In this document: positions 35,896-44,866 of the stretch, one piece after another
Position numbering within the stretch: the first letter of the stretch is position 1
Layout: every line of letters starts with the position of its first letter
Assembly: GCF_050314255.1 (NCBI RefSeq)
Contig: NZ_JBNPMZ010000003.1
Location: forward strand, 186,001-250,000
DNA from: Claveliimonas sp034178805
GTDB taxonomy: Bacteria; Bacillota; Clostridia; Lachnospirales; Lachnospiraceae
Length of the DNA stretch: 64,000 nt
Reading direction: 5' to 3'
Translations under genes and position numbers: made by a program
The notes under the pieces: generated by a model
Told to the model about the DNA's origin: nothing
Seen by the model: the letters and a program-made list of their open reading frames with translations, nothing else
The model's database searches: none

Positions 35896-36807
35896 TTAAC
35901 GTCTTTTCTTATATATTTTCTCAATCAGACTGCCAAAACAGCTGTTAATTGGCCGATACAATCTCATGGAAGTCAGGATTACTTTTACTATTTTCCCCGG
36001 TGACTTTTTAAGGCTGTACTCCTTTTTAAAATAGTAACTGCCATTGCCACCAGACATTTCTATCAGATATCCCGCTTTTGCACAGAATTTCCCGTAAATA
36101 TCCGGCCTTTTTCCAAACTCATGCATATATTTTTTTTCCATCAATCTCAATGCCTTAACAGCTTTTCTTCCGTCAGATGTTATGCTGTTCTCAACAACAT
36201 AGCAGTCTACAAGTGCTTCATCGATAAAATAGACTTTTTTTTGCTTCAGTAAAACCTGAATGATAAAATCCCAATCCTGAAACCGTGGAAACACAGGATC
36301 AAAACATACATCCTGAAATAAACTTTTTTTCGCAACGATTGTCTGTGTACTTACACAATTCTGCCACATAACCCGTCCAAGCTTGTCGCTCTCCTGATTC
36401 AGATTATATACCGGCAGACGACTTCTGATGATCTTTCCTTTTTTTTCTTCTTCTCTCATAAGAGCAGAAAATACCATATCGGCATCCTCTCTCTTCAAAT
36501 AATAAAGCGACTTTTCCAGTTTATCCGCATGCCAGAAATCGTCACTGTCCTGAAAGGCAATAAATTCACCCTGCGCATTCTCTATACCGATATTTCTGGC
36601 AGCACACGCTCCTCCATTCTTCTCACAGATAATCAGACGAATCCTGTCATCATCTATATTTTTTACAATCTCCACCGAGCGATCGGTAGAGCAGTCATCC
36701 ACAATGATAAGCTCGAAATCCTGACAGGTCTGTTCCAGAATACTTTCCACAGCCATCTTTATTGTTTTCTCTCTGTTATACATTGGAATAATAATAGATA
36801 CCAGCAT
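35896..36807 (-). CDS. GT2 glycosyltransferase
   Basis: 303 residues. VSIIIPMYNREKTI, VDDCSTDRSV, ARNIGIENAQGEFIAFQDSDDFW (DSDD metal site) and FQDWDFIIQ for the catalytic acid region. GGAG is present upstream. One of three consecutive GT2 genes (34817-37714). Donor unknown. Confidence 0.88.
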   Translation of the reverse strand: MLVSIIIPMYNREKTIKMAVESILEQTCQDFELIIVDDCSTDRSVEIVKNIDDDRIRLIICEKNGGACAARNIGIENAQGEFIAFQDSDDFWHADKLEKSLYYLKREDADMVFSALMREEEKKGKIIRSRLPVYNLNQESDKLGRVMWQNCVSTQTIVAKKSLFQDVCFDPVFPRFQDWDFIIQVLLKQKKVYFIDEALVDCYVVENSITSDGRKAVKALRLMEKKYMHEFGKRPDIYGKFCAKAGYLIEMSGGNGSYYFKKEYSLKKSPGKIVKVILTSMRLYRPINSCFGSLIEKIYKKRR

Positions 36808-36811
36808 ACCT

Positions 36812-37714
36812 TTACACTCCTTCTTCTAATTCATTTATCAGGATTTCCAGAGAACGAATCTGGTTTTCCAGCCAGAACATAATTTTATTTCTTCTTTTTC
36901 TATTAATTGAATTTGTAGCCACATCCTCCAGATGCTTTATCATTAACTCCGGATTATATACGATTTTTAAATTTCTTTTCCGGCATCTCAGATACAGCAG
37001 CTCTTCTTCTTTATACAAAAAAGTGCGCGGATCAAAAGCTTCCTCATAATGCTGTGCATACTGCGGTGAGAAAATAATGCAGCATCCATGAAGCACAACA
37101 TCTTCTCTTCTCTGATCCAGATGTTCGAATAACTGATACTGTCTGTATGGGGATTTTTTTTCTTTTCCAAATATTCTGCGCACCTGATTTCTCAGAAGCT
37201 TAAATGCAACATAAGGATAATTCAGATGCCACTTCATAGCCAGATAATCCTTTTTATGCATCTTTAACTCATTTCGAAAATGCTCCGCATCCGGAAAGCG
37301 ATAATACAATAAATTAATCTTTCCATTTTTTAAAATAATCTGAGGTCCCATGATGCTGAAGCTGCTTCGTGCATATTCCTTTTTAACTACTGCAAAAAAA
37401 TCTTTCTGAATCACCAGGGTATCATTGTTAAGTACACATACAAAACTGCAGTTCAATACCTCTTTACAGTAACGGTATCCAATATTATTTCCATTTGCAA
37501 ATCCCAGGTTCTCTTTATTCCTGATAACCGTTATCCTGTCAGAATTCTTATATTTTTCTGCCAGTTTCCTGCCGGTGCCGTTCGGTGAAGCATTGTCAAC
37601 AATAACGATATGATATTTTTCCGTATCTATATTGTGTCTGATTGATTCTGCACAGTCTATGGTTTCTTTTATCGTATTATAATGAAGTATTACAAATCCT
37701 ATTGATTCACTCAA
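36812..37714 (-). CDS. GT2 glycosyltransferase, WbbL-like
   Basis: 300 residues starting at TTG (37712-37714) behind AAGGGG. GT-A fold: FVILHYNTIKETIDC, VDNASPNGTG, FANGNNIGYRYC and VLNNDTL (NND as DxD equivalent), a pattern shared with rhamnosyltransferase-type GT2 proteins. C-terminal coiled segment (ENQIRSLEILINELEEGV). The rare TTG start may lower translation relative to neighbours. Donor unknown. Confidence 0.84.
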   Translation of the reverse strand: MSESIGFVILHYNTIKETIDCAESIRHNIDTEKYHIVIVDNASPNGTGRKLAEKYKNSDRITVIRNKENLGFANGNNIGYRYCKEVLNCSFVCVLNNDTLVIQKDFFAVVKKEYARSSFSIMGPQIILKNGKINLLYYRFPDAEHFRNELKMHKKDYLAMKWHLNYPYVAFKLLRNQVRRIFGKEKKSPYRQYQLFEHLDQRREDVVLHGCCIIFSPQYAQHYEEAFDPRTFLYKEEELLYLRCRKRNLKIVYNPELMIKHLEDVATNSINRKRRNKIMFWLENQIRSLEILINELEEGV

Positions 37715-37738
37715 AATTTCATCCCCTTCACCAAAGAA

Positions 37739-38941
37739 CTATAGTCTTTTTATATAAAAGCGGAATAATTCCTTCTTTGCCGTCTCTGTAGTTGAAAAGC
37801 CCCTGCCATCATACAAGGGAACTTCTCTCTTCGCATTTCTGTTTCTCAGAATATAAACCGGTATATACCAGAGCAGTTTTTTAAGTCTTCTCAAATGCTG
37901 CTTAATCCCTATGGAATCGCAGACCATGTGGTTATCCCTGAAATAATTCATAACATTCCGGTTGTAATCCACAATAAACGGACCTGCGGGTCCGACAGCC
38001 TTCAATGAAATATGTGCATCTACATTCGTCACATTCAAACTTCGGATTGCATTGACATCCACCTGCCGATAATTCGGTTTATTCGTTTTCCTGATAATTA
38101 CAAGCCTGGTTCCATCCTTTGCAAACATCATATTATGTGGCAGAGTACCGGCAATGCACGCAATTGTATCCGCCTGTCTTAGCATTGCTATCTGCTCTGA
38201 CAAGGAGTGCTTCTCCGGAGCTACGATTAAATAATTATTTCTTTGAAATAATTCTTCAATTTCTCCCTCACCAATCTCCAGAGGCACGCGAAGATTCAAC
38301 TGCCGCCTGGTAAAATAGATTTTCCTGCCTTTATACAGATCCGGCTTTTCAAAATTCACCAGTGCATTCTCCGCTACCCTGTCAAATATTTCTTTATATT
38401 TCTGATTACAGCTTATTCCCGGCTTATGAGAACACTCCGGAATAATCACCTTCCTGAACCTTGTCGGCTTATCCACTCTGATCAGCTGTTCTGTTTTAAT
38501 TCCCAGCAAATGAAGGAATTCCAGGTAAACTCCTTCCATCTCCATCTGAGAATCATACACAATTCTGCAGGAGGTCTCTTTGTCCATAACATACCACATT
38601 CTTGATACCATATCCATCAGAAAGTGACCCCAGTGTTTCCAGAATCTTCCAAAATATACTACTTCTTCATCAATCATTGCAGGCTTCTCCTCCGGTTCAT
38701 AGGAGCCCCCCCACTGGTCAACCGGAGAAATGGCATCAAAACCTGATAATTCTATATACTCACCATTTTCGTTTACAACACCTGCTCTTTTCTCGCCATT
38801 CACAACTTTATACGGCAGAACAGTGCCATTTTCAACGATTTCAACCCTTAACTCCCTGTCTTCGCAGATTGTCATCTGATCCATAGCTTTATAATTTTCC
38901 AAAAACAGCTCGTCCATATATTTATAATTGAATGCATCCAT
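37739..38941 (-). CDS. GT61 (DUF563) family glycosyltransferase
   Basis: 400 residues. GT61 features: FWKHWGHFLMDMVSRMWYV, RKIYFTRRQLNLR and ADTIACIAGTLPHNMMFAKDGT, the conserved Gly-rich end of the family. GT61 enzymes have a GT-B-like fold and transfer varied sugars, including xylose and GlcNAc. First gene after a predicted promoter at 38979-39007, in an operon with GT2, LicD and CDP-donor genes. GAGGAA lies upstream of the ATG. Donor unknown. Confidence 0.85.
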   Translation of the reverse strand: MDAFNYKYMDELFLENYKAMDQMTICEDRELRVEIVENGTVLPYKVVNGEKRAGVVNENGEYIELSGFDAISPVDQWGGSYEPEEKPAMIDEEVVYFGRFWKHWGHFLMDMVSRMWYVMDKETSCRIVYDSQMEMEGVYLEFLHLLGIKTEQLIRVDKPTRFRKVIIPECSHKPGISCNQKYKEIFDRVAENALVNFEKPDLYKGRKIYFTRRQLNLRVPLEIGEGEIEELFQRNNYLIVAPEKHSLSEQIAMLRQADTIACIAGTLPHNMMFAKDGTRLVIIRKTNKPNYRQVDVNAIRSLNVTNVDAHISLKAVGPAGPFIVDYNRNVMNYFRDNHMVCDSIGIKQHLRRLKKLLWYIPVYILRNRNAKREVPLYDGRGFSTTETAKKELFRFYIKRL

Positions 38942-38978
38942 AGCTTTTTCCTCACAGTTCTTTCATTCACTCGATGTT

Positions 38979-39007
38979 ATGATACCACATAACAGGAAAC
39001 ATGTACA
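38979..39007 (-). promoter_or_regulatory. Predicted promoter of the GT61/LicD operon
   Basis: Minus strand: TGTACA (39002-39007), 17-base spacer, TATCAT (38979-38984) with TG in the extended -10 position, about 40 bases before the start of the GT61 gene. It lies in a 78-base gap, the widest break between genes in this stretch. Confidence 0.45.
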
Positions 39008-39019
39008 ATAAACTTATCA

Positions 39020-40492
39020 TTAACCCCGCTTTATCTTTCTTTTGAATCGCTCAATAAATCCTTTCATAAATGTACATAAATACGGGTCTTTCATTAACAG
39101 CAGTATACCGAAATATCCCAAAGCACTGATACCTACCGTCGCTGTAAGCCGAAACAGAGTTCCAATGACCAGATGATCAACTGCAGCCCGTACTGCAAAA
39201 AAACCAGCACTCAAAACCAAATATATTGGAAGACAACTATACAGGCTTTTCATTTCAAACACCTGACGGGAATACCATGAAAGAACGATAAATACCACAA
39301 CCTCTGATCCAAGAGTCGCTATCGCCGCACCATTGACTCCAAATAACGGTATCAGCACCGCATTGGCAATCAGATTAAATACCGCTCCTAAAATAGTTGA
39401 GACCAGGACCTCTTTGTCTTTTTTATAAGGTGTACACACCTGATAAGCCAGAATCCGGTTAATAGCTGCAACCACTACTTTTGCTGACAATATCTTTGCT
39501 GCCAGGCTTCCCCCTATGAATTCTGCCCCGCTGAACAACAGGATCAGGATATCACTGGTGCACATCATACCAATAGATGCCGGAATTGCTATCATCAGCA
39601 GCATGTTGACGGATGTTTTCATCAACTGTTCATATTCCTTTTTCAGACCATTTCCTATATAATATGACACTCTTGGAAGGATCGTCGAAGAAACGGTTCC
39701 AATCAGGGTACTGACTACCAGATTAATTTTCACCGCCGCCGTATAGATACCGGTTGCCGTATCCCCCTTCATTGCCCCAAGCATAGTTGTATCCATCGTC
39801 ATATAAATACTGGAAGCAACACTGGTTCCGAAAATCAGAAGAATCGGTCTGAGATGTCTTCGGTATTCATAATCATATTTCTTCTTCCAATCAATAAACT
39901 TTCTGGAATGCCACAAATTTAATATTGCCGATCCTCCCGAAGAGATGACTGTTAAAGCTGCATACCAGCAGTAATCTTCTTTACTTCTCACCAGAAGAAA
40001 AAGCAGAACCAATGAGACCAGCTGAAACAGAACGGCTCTTTTGGTAATATATGCATACTCCTCATTAATAATAAACAGCCATTCCATACCGATAGTAGCA
40101 AATATAATTCCTGCACTGAAAATGATTAAAAGCGGTTTGTATCCTCTAAGCACAGGAAAACACAAAAACACTGCAAACGCAACATACGCCGCAAATGTTG
40201 TACACAGATTAATCCGGAGCATTTCTTTTGAAAATTTGTTAAATTTATCCTGATTATCTCTGATTCTTGCGCCTTCACGGACAGCATATGTGCTGATTCC
40301 CAGTGCGGCAAACAAAGAAAAATAAGAGATAATAGAATTAGCATAATTCACCTTTCCTATTCCCGATGCCCCCAATACTCTGGAAGCATACGGAAATGTA
40401 ATCAGTGGAAAAAGTACACTCATCAGTGTCTTAATTCCATTTGCTATCAGATTCACTGTTATTGATTTTTGTTTTGTTTTATTCTTTTCCAT
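39020..40492 (-). CDS. wzx: Wzx-type oligosaccharide flippase
   Basis: 490 residues, about 12-14 membrane helices. Family signature near the N-terminus: LIANGIKTLMSVLFPLITFPYASRVLG split across positions 10-36, then GIGKVNYANSIISYFSLFAALGI. Polysaccharide biosynthesis (Wzx/MVF) flippases move lipid-linked repeat units to the outer membrane face for Wzy polymerisation. No other flippase is seen in the window, so it is the natural partner of the polymerase at 4123-5445 despite the distance. Lies 10 bases past the rhamnosidase gene with a weak ribosome site, possibly relying on coupling. Confidence 0.92.
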   Translation of the reverse strand: MEKNKTKQKSITVNLIANGIKTLMSVLFPLITFPYASRVLGASGIGKVNYANSIISYFSLFAALGISTYAVREGARIRDNQDKFNKFSKEMLRINLCTTFAAYVAFAVFLCFPVLRGYKPLLIIFSAGIIFATIGMEWLFIINEEYAYITKRAVLFQLVSLVLLFLLVRSKEDYCWYAALTVISSGGSAILNLWHSRKFIDWKKKYDYEYRRHLRPILLIFGTSVASSIYMTMDTTMLGAMKGDTATGIYTAAVKINLVVSTLIGTVSSTILPRVSYYIGNGLKKEYEQLMKTSVNMLLMIAIPASIGMMCTSDILILLFSGAEFIGGSLAAKILSAKVVVAAINRILAYQVCTPYKKDKEVLVSTILGAVFNLIANAVLIPLFGVNGAAIATLGSEVVVFIVLSWYSRQVFEMKSLYSCLPIYLVLSAGFFAVRAAVDHLVIGTLFRLTATVGISALGYFGILLLMKDPYLCTFMKGFIERFKRKIKRG

Positions 40493-40502
40493 TTAATCAC
40501 TT

Positions 40503-43500
40503 CTATTCCGCTTTTGATTCATTTCTGCCATCAATATATGGTGTTGCCGTTTTTCCGGGTGCCGCTTCCCCTTTTGCCACATATCGGATTTCAATAGCTT
40601 CCAGGCGTTTTGCAAGCCCCTCTGTACCTGCCGGTTCCCCATTTTTTGCCCAGTCAAGCCACCCGTAACTCTGGACATGTACTCTGTAATATACATCATA
40701 CTTCTGTTTCAGCTCATCGGTCAGCCTGATCTGAATAGCCTCCAGACGCTTTGCTTCCCCTTCCGTTCCGGATACCTCACCATTACGTTTCCATGACGTT
40801 TCCCAGCCATAGGTCTGGACATGGGTACGGTATTCGACATCTCCGGAAGTCTGTGCATCTTTATTTACTATGGAAATGGCTTCCAGACGTTTTGCTTCTC
40901 CTTCTGTTCCGGATAAGTCTCCATCAAACACAAACGACTGCCAGCCATAACTCTGAACATGAGTCCGGTATGCTATCCCGGCTTTTCGGAAACAGTTTTC
41001 CGTACTTCCGGGTGCCTGATTTCCTTTTTTTACTAGCTTAATCTGTATTGCTTCTAAACGTTTTGCATATCCTTCCGTACCGGCCGGTTCTCCATTTTTT
41101 GCCCAGTCAAGCCACCCGTAACTCTGGACATGCACTCTGTAATATACGTCATAATATTCTTCTATCTGACCTGTTAATTTAATTTTGATTGCTTCCAGGC
41201 GCTTAGACTGACCGCTTGTTCCGGACTCCTCACCATCCTGCTTCCAGTTCTGCCAGCCATAACTCTGGACATGGGTACAATAGGTGACACCTCCGGAATA
41301 CTCTGTATCGTCCAGATTGATTTTTATTGCCTCTAAACGTTTTGCGCTTCCTACTGTACCGGACACTTCGCCGTCACCACATTTTTCCTGCCAGCCATAG
41401 CTCTGAACATGGGTACGGTATTCTATCTGTTTTCTGGTGGATTTATATGGGCATTCAGTTGTCCCCGGCGCTTCATCATTCTTTTTAACAATCTTAGCCT
41501 GAAGAGAACGCACTTCTTTTGCATATCCGGAAGTCCCTGCCGGTTCTCCGTTTTCTGCCCAGTCAAGCCAGCCATAACCTTCCACATACACACGATAATA
41601 CACATCAAACTGCTGAGCCAGTTCTCCTGTTAATCTAAGACGAACTGCTTCCAGACGCTTCCCTTCCCCAGGTTTTCCTGCAGCTCCTTCAGAAACCCAG
41701 TCCTGCCAGCCGTAGCTCTGCATATATGCGGAATACTCGACATTTCCCGCATTCTGCTGATTCATCAGGCGGAACGTTACAGCTTCTACTTTTTCTCCGG
41801 ATGTTTTTCCGACTCTCACACCGTTTGTCGCTTCTCCATTCCATTTTTGCCCGGAATATACATCATATACAACATCGGTCATTGCAAGTTCTGATGCATC
41901 TTCATATATTCCCGCATCTGCGGTCACCGTATGGCTTCCCGCCGACAAAGTATATACCAGATATCCATCCTCCCTCGAAGCGGAAACTCGCTTTCCATCC
42001 ACAGTAAGTACAGCGTTGTTTTTAGAAACAGGAATATATATATCAGCTTTTGAATTTGATGGTACTGTTACATCACAGGAAATTCCGCCTTTGCCATCCA
42101 TCGTATACGAGATTTCTATGGTACCTTTTAATGTTGGCTGCTTAATGGAAGCCTGGCTGACTCCTCCCGGCTGCAGCTTAATCTGAAAAGAATCAAATCC
42201 TGCTTCCGTGGGTCTGATTCCAAACAGACCTCTGGACAGCATGCTTCCGGGAGCAGTTCCCCATGGATGACACAGACTGATATTTGACTTCAGATCGCTG
42301 TTCCACGCTTCTGAGGTCACTGTAGCACCCAGTCCATACATCATATATGCCCAGCTTTTTACACCCAGAATATCATCCGGATTGCTCATAATTTTTCTCG
42401 CCAGATCACCGTGGTTACTCTGATACAATCCCTGAAGCAGGAAATACGTTCCATACACACTCATTTTCACTTCCTGATCCTGTTCAATGACCCCGGCCAT
42501 ACGATCCGCCATGCTCTGACTCTCATAGATTCCAAATGCCAGTGCATAGGCTGTGGCATGCTGCGATGAATGCTTCACCTGTTTTCCATTAACATCCAGC
42601 CCGTCATAATACTCTCCTGTTTCTGAATTATACAGCTTTTTAATCATATTCTGGCGTATCGTATCAGAAAGACCTTTATAATACTCACTCTCCTCCGTGT
42701 GACCCAGAGCTTCTGCAATGGATGCCATATCAGCATATCCGCCTGCACACACAGCGTTGAATACTGTATTATAATAGGATTCTTCTTTATTATATCCATC
42801 GGTTTCTGTTGATGGCCAATCCACCATGATTTTCTGATTCGAAACCCTCGGAGATGTAATATCTCCCATCAGTCCCACCGAAGAATCAAAATATTCCTCA
42901 AGACTTTTTTCTTTCAACTTCTGATAGGACTGTTCCAGATTACGCATATCACCGGTATACATGTAATTCTCATATATTAGCATAATATTATAAAGTGAAT
43001 ACTCGGCAGGCCATGTCGTATTATCCAATAAATATTCTGCTGTAAACTTCGCAGAAGGCGAAGCTTCCGAAAAACTGTAACTGTTCATTGTAGTGATCAG
43101 TGCATCACCCTCGTAAGGATTCCTCTCCCTGTTCTGTGTATCCACATATAAGTCCTGGGCCGTAATCTTGCTGGTGTATTTCATCATGTTATACAGTTCA
43201 TTCAACAGATTGTTTGACGAAGAAAAAGAGGAGGCTTCATCTTCAAATTCCTGACGTATTGTCAGTCCCATTATATTATCTGTTCCGATATTATCTGCAC
43301 AGTTTCTGACTGTTACATAACGAAAAGTCTTCATGCCGATACCGGATACTTTCTGCCATCCACTTCTCAGAGTCCATGTCTCCTGATACACATTACCCGT
43401 GCTCAGCTTATATTTAGCATTACCGGATTCATCCAGCTCTTCTCCGTATTCCAGCGTTATCGCACCTCCGCCTGAAGAAATATTCAGTTCTATTCCTCCA

Positions 43501-44759
43501 ACAATCTCGCTCCCGAAATCAACAAGCCAGGAGCCATCTGCCTGCTTTTCCACAGACTGAGGAGTCACCGGATATCGCTTCATACCTGCCAGCCCGGATG
43601 GTTTTAATTCATAATTACTTAAATAATCCTTCACCACCGGCACTGACCAGCCTCCATCCGCATATCCTGCAGTACACCAGTCAAAAGGATATTGTGATAC
43701 GTTCAGATTATCCTGTCTTGCTGTATAATAATTTGTTCCGATGGAACTGTTATTATTTCCAACGAAAACATTATCAGCATTTTTCACCTTCCACGCACCC
43801 GTATCTCGCGCCGTATTATCTATGATTTCTTTGGTTCCGTCTGAATAGAAAAAAGTAATCTGAGACAAAAAAGATGCCTTTTTTTCCGAATAACAGATTG
43901 AACCAATTATATTCTCTTCCTCTGTCAGTAAATCCGTAATATCATAGGTATGATAATACGCTGTTTTTCCATTCGTTCTTACCGGACCCAGTCCGATCTC
44001 CTCTCCGTTTACATATAAATTATATACATATTGCTTTGTTTCGTCAGCAGACGTGGCAGTCACACTTAACACTGCCCTTTCAAGATTGTCAGGTCTTTGC
44101 AGCTTACGACGTAAAAAAACCGTCTTCTGTCCATCGCTCCCCCAGATTCCGTTTCTGCCAGCCCATTCTGACCCGACCGCAGTTGAAAATGCCTGTGGCT
44201 CTGAGAAAGAGCTCTCTTTACCATCCTCATTCATCGTCTGAACCTGCCAATAGTACAACTCATTATCAGCAAGTTCCTGTGAAAGATCATATAACACAGA
44301 TGTATTATCCGAACTGTCTACCCATTCAGAATCATATACAAATGTCCCCTGTGTCAGATTCTCTGTTCTTAAAAAAATTCTGATACGGTACGCCTTCTGG
44401 CTCTCCATACCATTTTCCATACTATTACTCCATGAAAAGGAAAGCGCACTCTTTTCCACTCCATGAGGTGTACTCAGCAAATTAATCCTTAATTTTGTCG
44501 GAGCGTCATTATCCTCAGCCAGATAATTCAAAACATCTGAATCGTCTCCCTCTTCCTGAATATCAGTTAATCCTTCCCCTATCGAAAAATCCTCTTCTTC
44601 ATCAGCATTCTCTTCCGGAAGATTCACATCATACACTGTTTCTTCAGAACTATCTGTGTTCGAATCATCTATCTCTTCAGCTCTGACCGGCATCCCCATA
44701 TTTGTGACTAAAAAAATACTTAAAAGTATGAAACTTATAACTCTGGTCTTCTTTTTCAT
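40503..44759 (-). CDS. Secreted GH78-type alpha-L-rhamnosidase with nine ChW repeats
   Basis: 1418 residues from the ATG at 44757-44759 (AGGAAA 6 bases upstream, then a signal peptide ending VRAEE); a TTG nine codons earlier is possible but would push the signal peptide inward. Order: acidic linker, beta domains (about 85-500), the (alpha/alpha)6 catalytic domain of the Bac_rhamnosid type (about 510-870) with NRERNPYEGD holding the predicted general acid Glu and CHPWGTAPGSM near its end, a beta C-terminal domain, then nine ChW repeats in three triads (about 990-1418). A cell-wall-held enzyme removing alpha-L-rhamnose, beside genes that make rhamnose polymer. It could trim the cell's own polysaccharide or feed on other glycans. 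Confidence 0.9.
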   Translation of the reverse strand: MKKKTRVISFILLSIFLVTNMGMPVRAEEIDDSNTDSSEETVYDVNLPEENADEEEDFSIGEGLTDIQEEGDDSDVLNYLAEDNDAPTKLRINLLSTPHGVEKSALSFSWSNSMENGMESQKAYRIRIFLRTENLTQGTFVYDSEWVDSSDNTSVLYDLSQELADNELYYWQVQTMNEDGKESSFSEPQAFSTAVGSEWAGRNGIWGSDGQKTVFLRRKLQRPDNLERAVLSVTATSADETKQYVYNLYVNGEEIGLGPVRTNGKTAYYHTYDITDLLTEEENIIGSICYSEKKASFLSQITFFYSDGTKEIIDNTARDTGAWKVKNADNVFVGNNNSSIGTNYYTARQDNLNVSQYPFDWCTAGYADGGWSVPVVKDYLSNYELKPSGLAGMKRYPVTPQSVEKQADGSWLVDFGSEIVGGIELNISSGGGAITLEYGEELDESGNAKYKLSTGNVYQETWTLRSGWQKVSGIGMKTFRYVTVRNCADNIGTDNIMGLTIRQEFEDEASSFSSSNNLLNELYNMMKYTSKITAQDLYVDTQNRERNPYEGDALITTMNSYSFSEASPSAKFTAEYLLDNTTWPAEYSLYNIMLIYENYMYTGDMRNLEQSYQKLKEKSLEEYFDSSVGLMGDITSPRVSNQKIMVDWPSTETDGYNKEESYYNTVFNAVCAGGYADMASIAEALGHTEESEYYKGLSDTIRQNMIKKLYNSETGEYYDGLDVNGKQVKHSSQHATAYALAFGIYESQSMADRMAGVIEQDQEVKMSVYGTYFLLQGLYQSNHGDLARKIMSNPDDILGVKSWAYMMYGLGATVTSEAWNSDLKSNISLCHPWGTAPGSMLSRGLFGIRPTEAGFDSFQIKLQPGGVSQASIKQPTLKGTIEISYTMDGKGGISCDVTVPSNSKADIYIPVSKNNAVLTVDGKRVSASREDGYLVYTLSAGSHTVTADAGIYEDASELAMTDVVYDVYSGQKWNGEATNGVRVGKTSGEKVEAVTFRLMNQQNAGNVEYSAYMQSYGWQDWVSEGAAGKPGEGKRLEAVRLRLTGELAQQFDVYYRVYVEGYGWLDWAENGEPAGTSGYAKEVRSLQAKIVKKNDEAPGTTECPYKSTRKQIEYRTHVQSYGWQEKCGDGEVSGTVGSAKRLEAIKINLDDTEYSGGVTYCTHVQSYGWQNWKQDGEESGTSGQSKRLEAIKIKLTGQIEEYYDVYYRVHVQSYGWLDWAKNGEPAGTEGYAKRLEAIQIKLVKKGNQAPGSTENCFRKAGIAYRTHVQSYGWQSFVFDGDLSGTEGEAKRLEAISIVNKDAQTSGDVEYRTHVQTYGWETSWKRNGEVSGTEGEAKRLEAIQIRLTDELKQKYDVYYRVHVQSYGWLDWAKNGEPAGTEGLAKRLEAIEIRYVAKGEAAPGKTATPYIDGRNESKAE

Positions 44760-44810
44760 TTTGTATTTCCTAACTTTGTATCCCAAAGGATTATCCTGTT
44801 ACATGAAATC

Positions 44811-44860
44811 AGCGGCTGAATCACAGATGATTAAAAAATCATCTGTGAGACTCGGCCGCT
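44811..44860. terminator. Large inverted repeat between the L,D-transpeptidase and rhamnosidase genes
   Basis: A 50-base two-part inverted repeat: outer AGCGGC with GCCGCT and inner TCACAGATGAT with ATCATCTGTGA around a short A/T loop. It lies 6 bases past the stop at 44867. The stem is strong but neither side has a long T-run, so it may be a poor terminator, an mRNA stabiliser or a processing site. Confidence 0.55.
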
Positions 44861-44866
44861 TATAAT

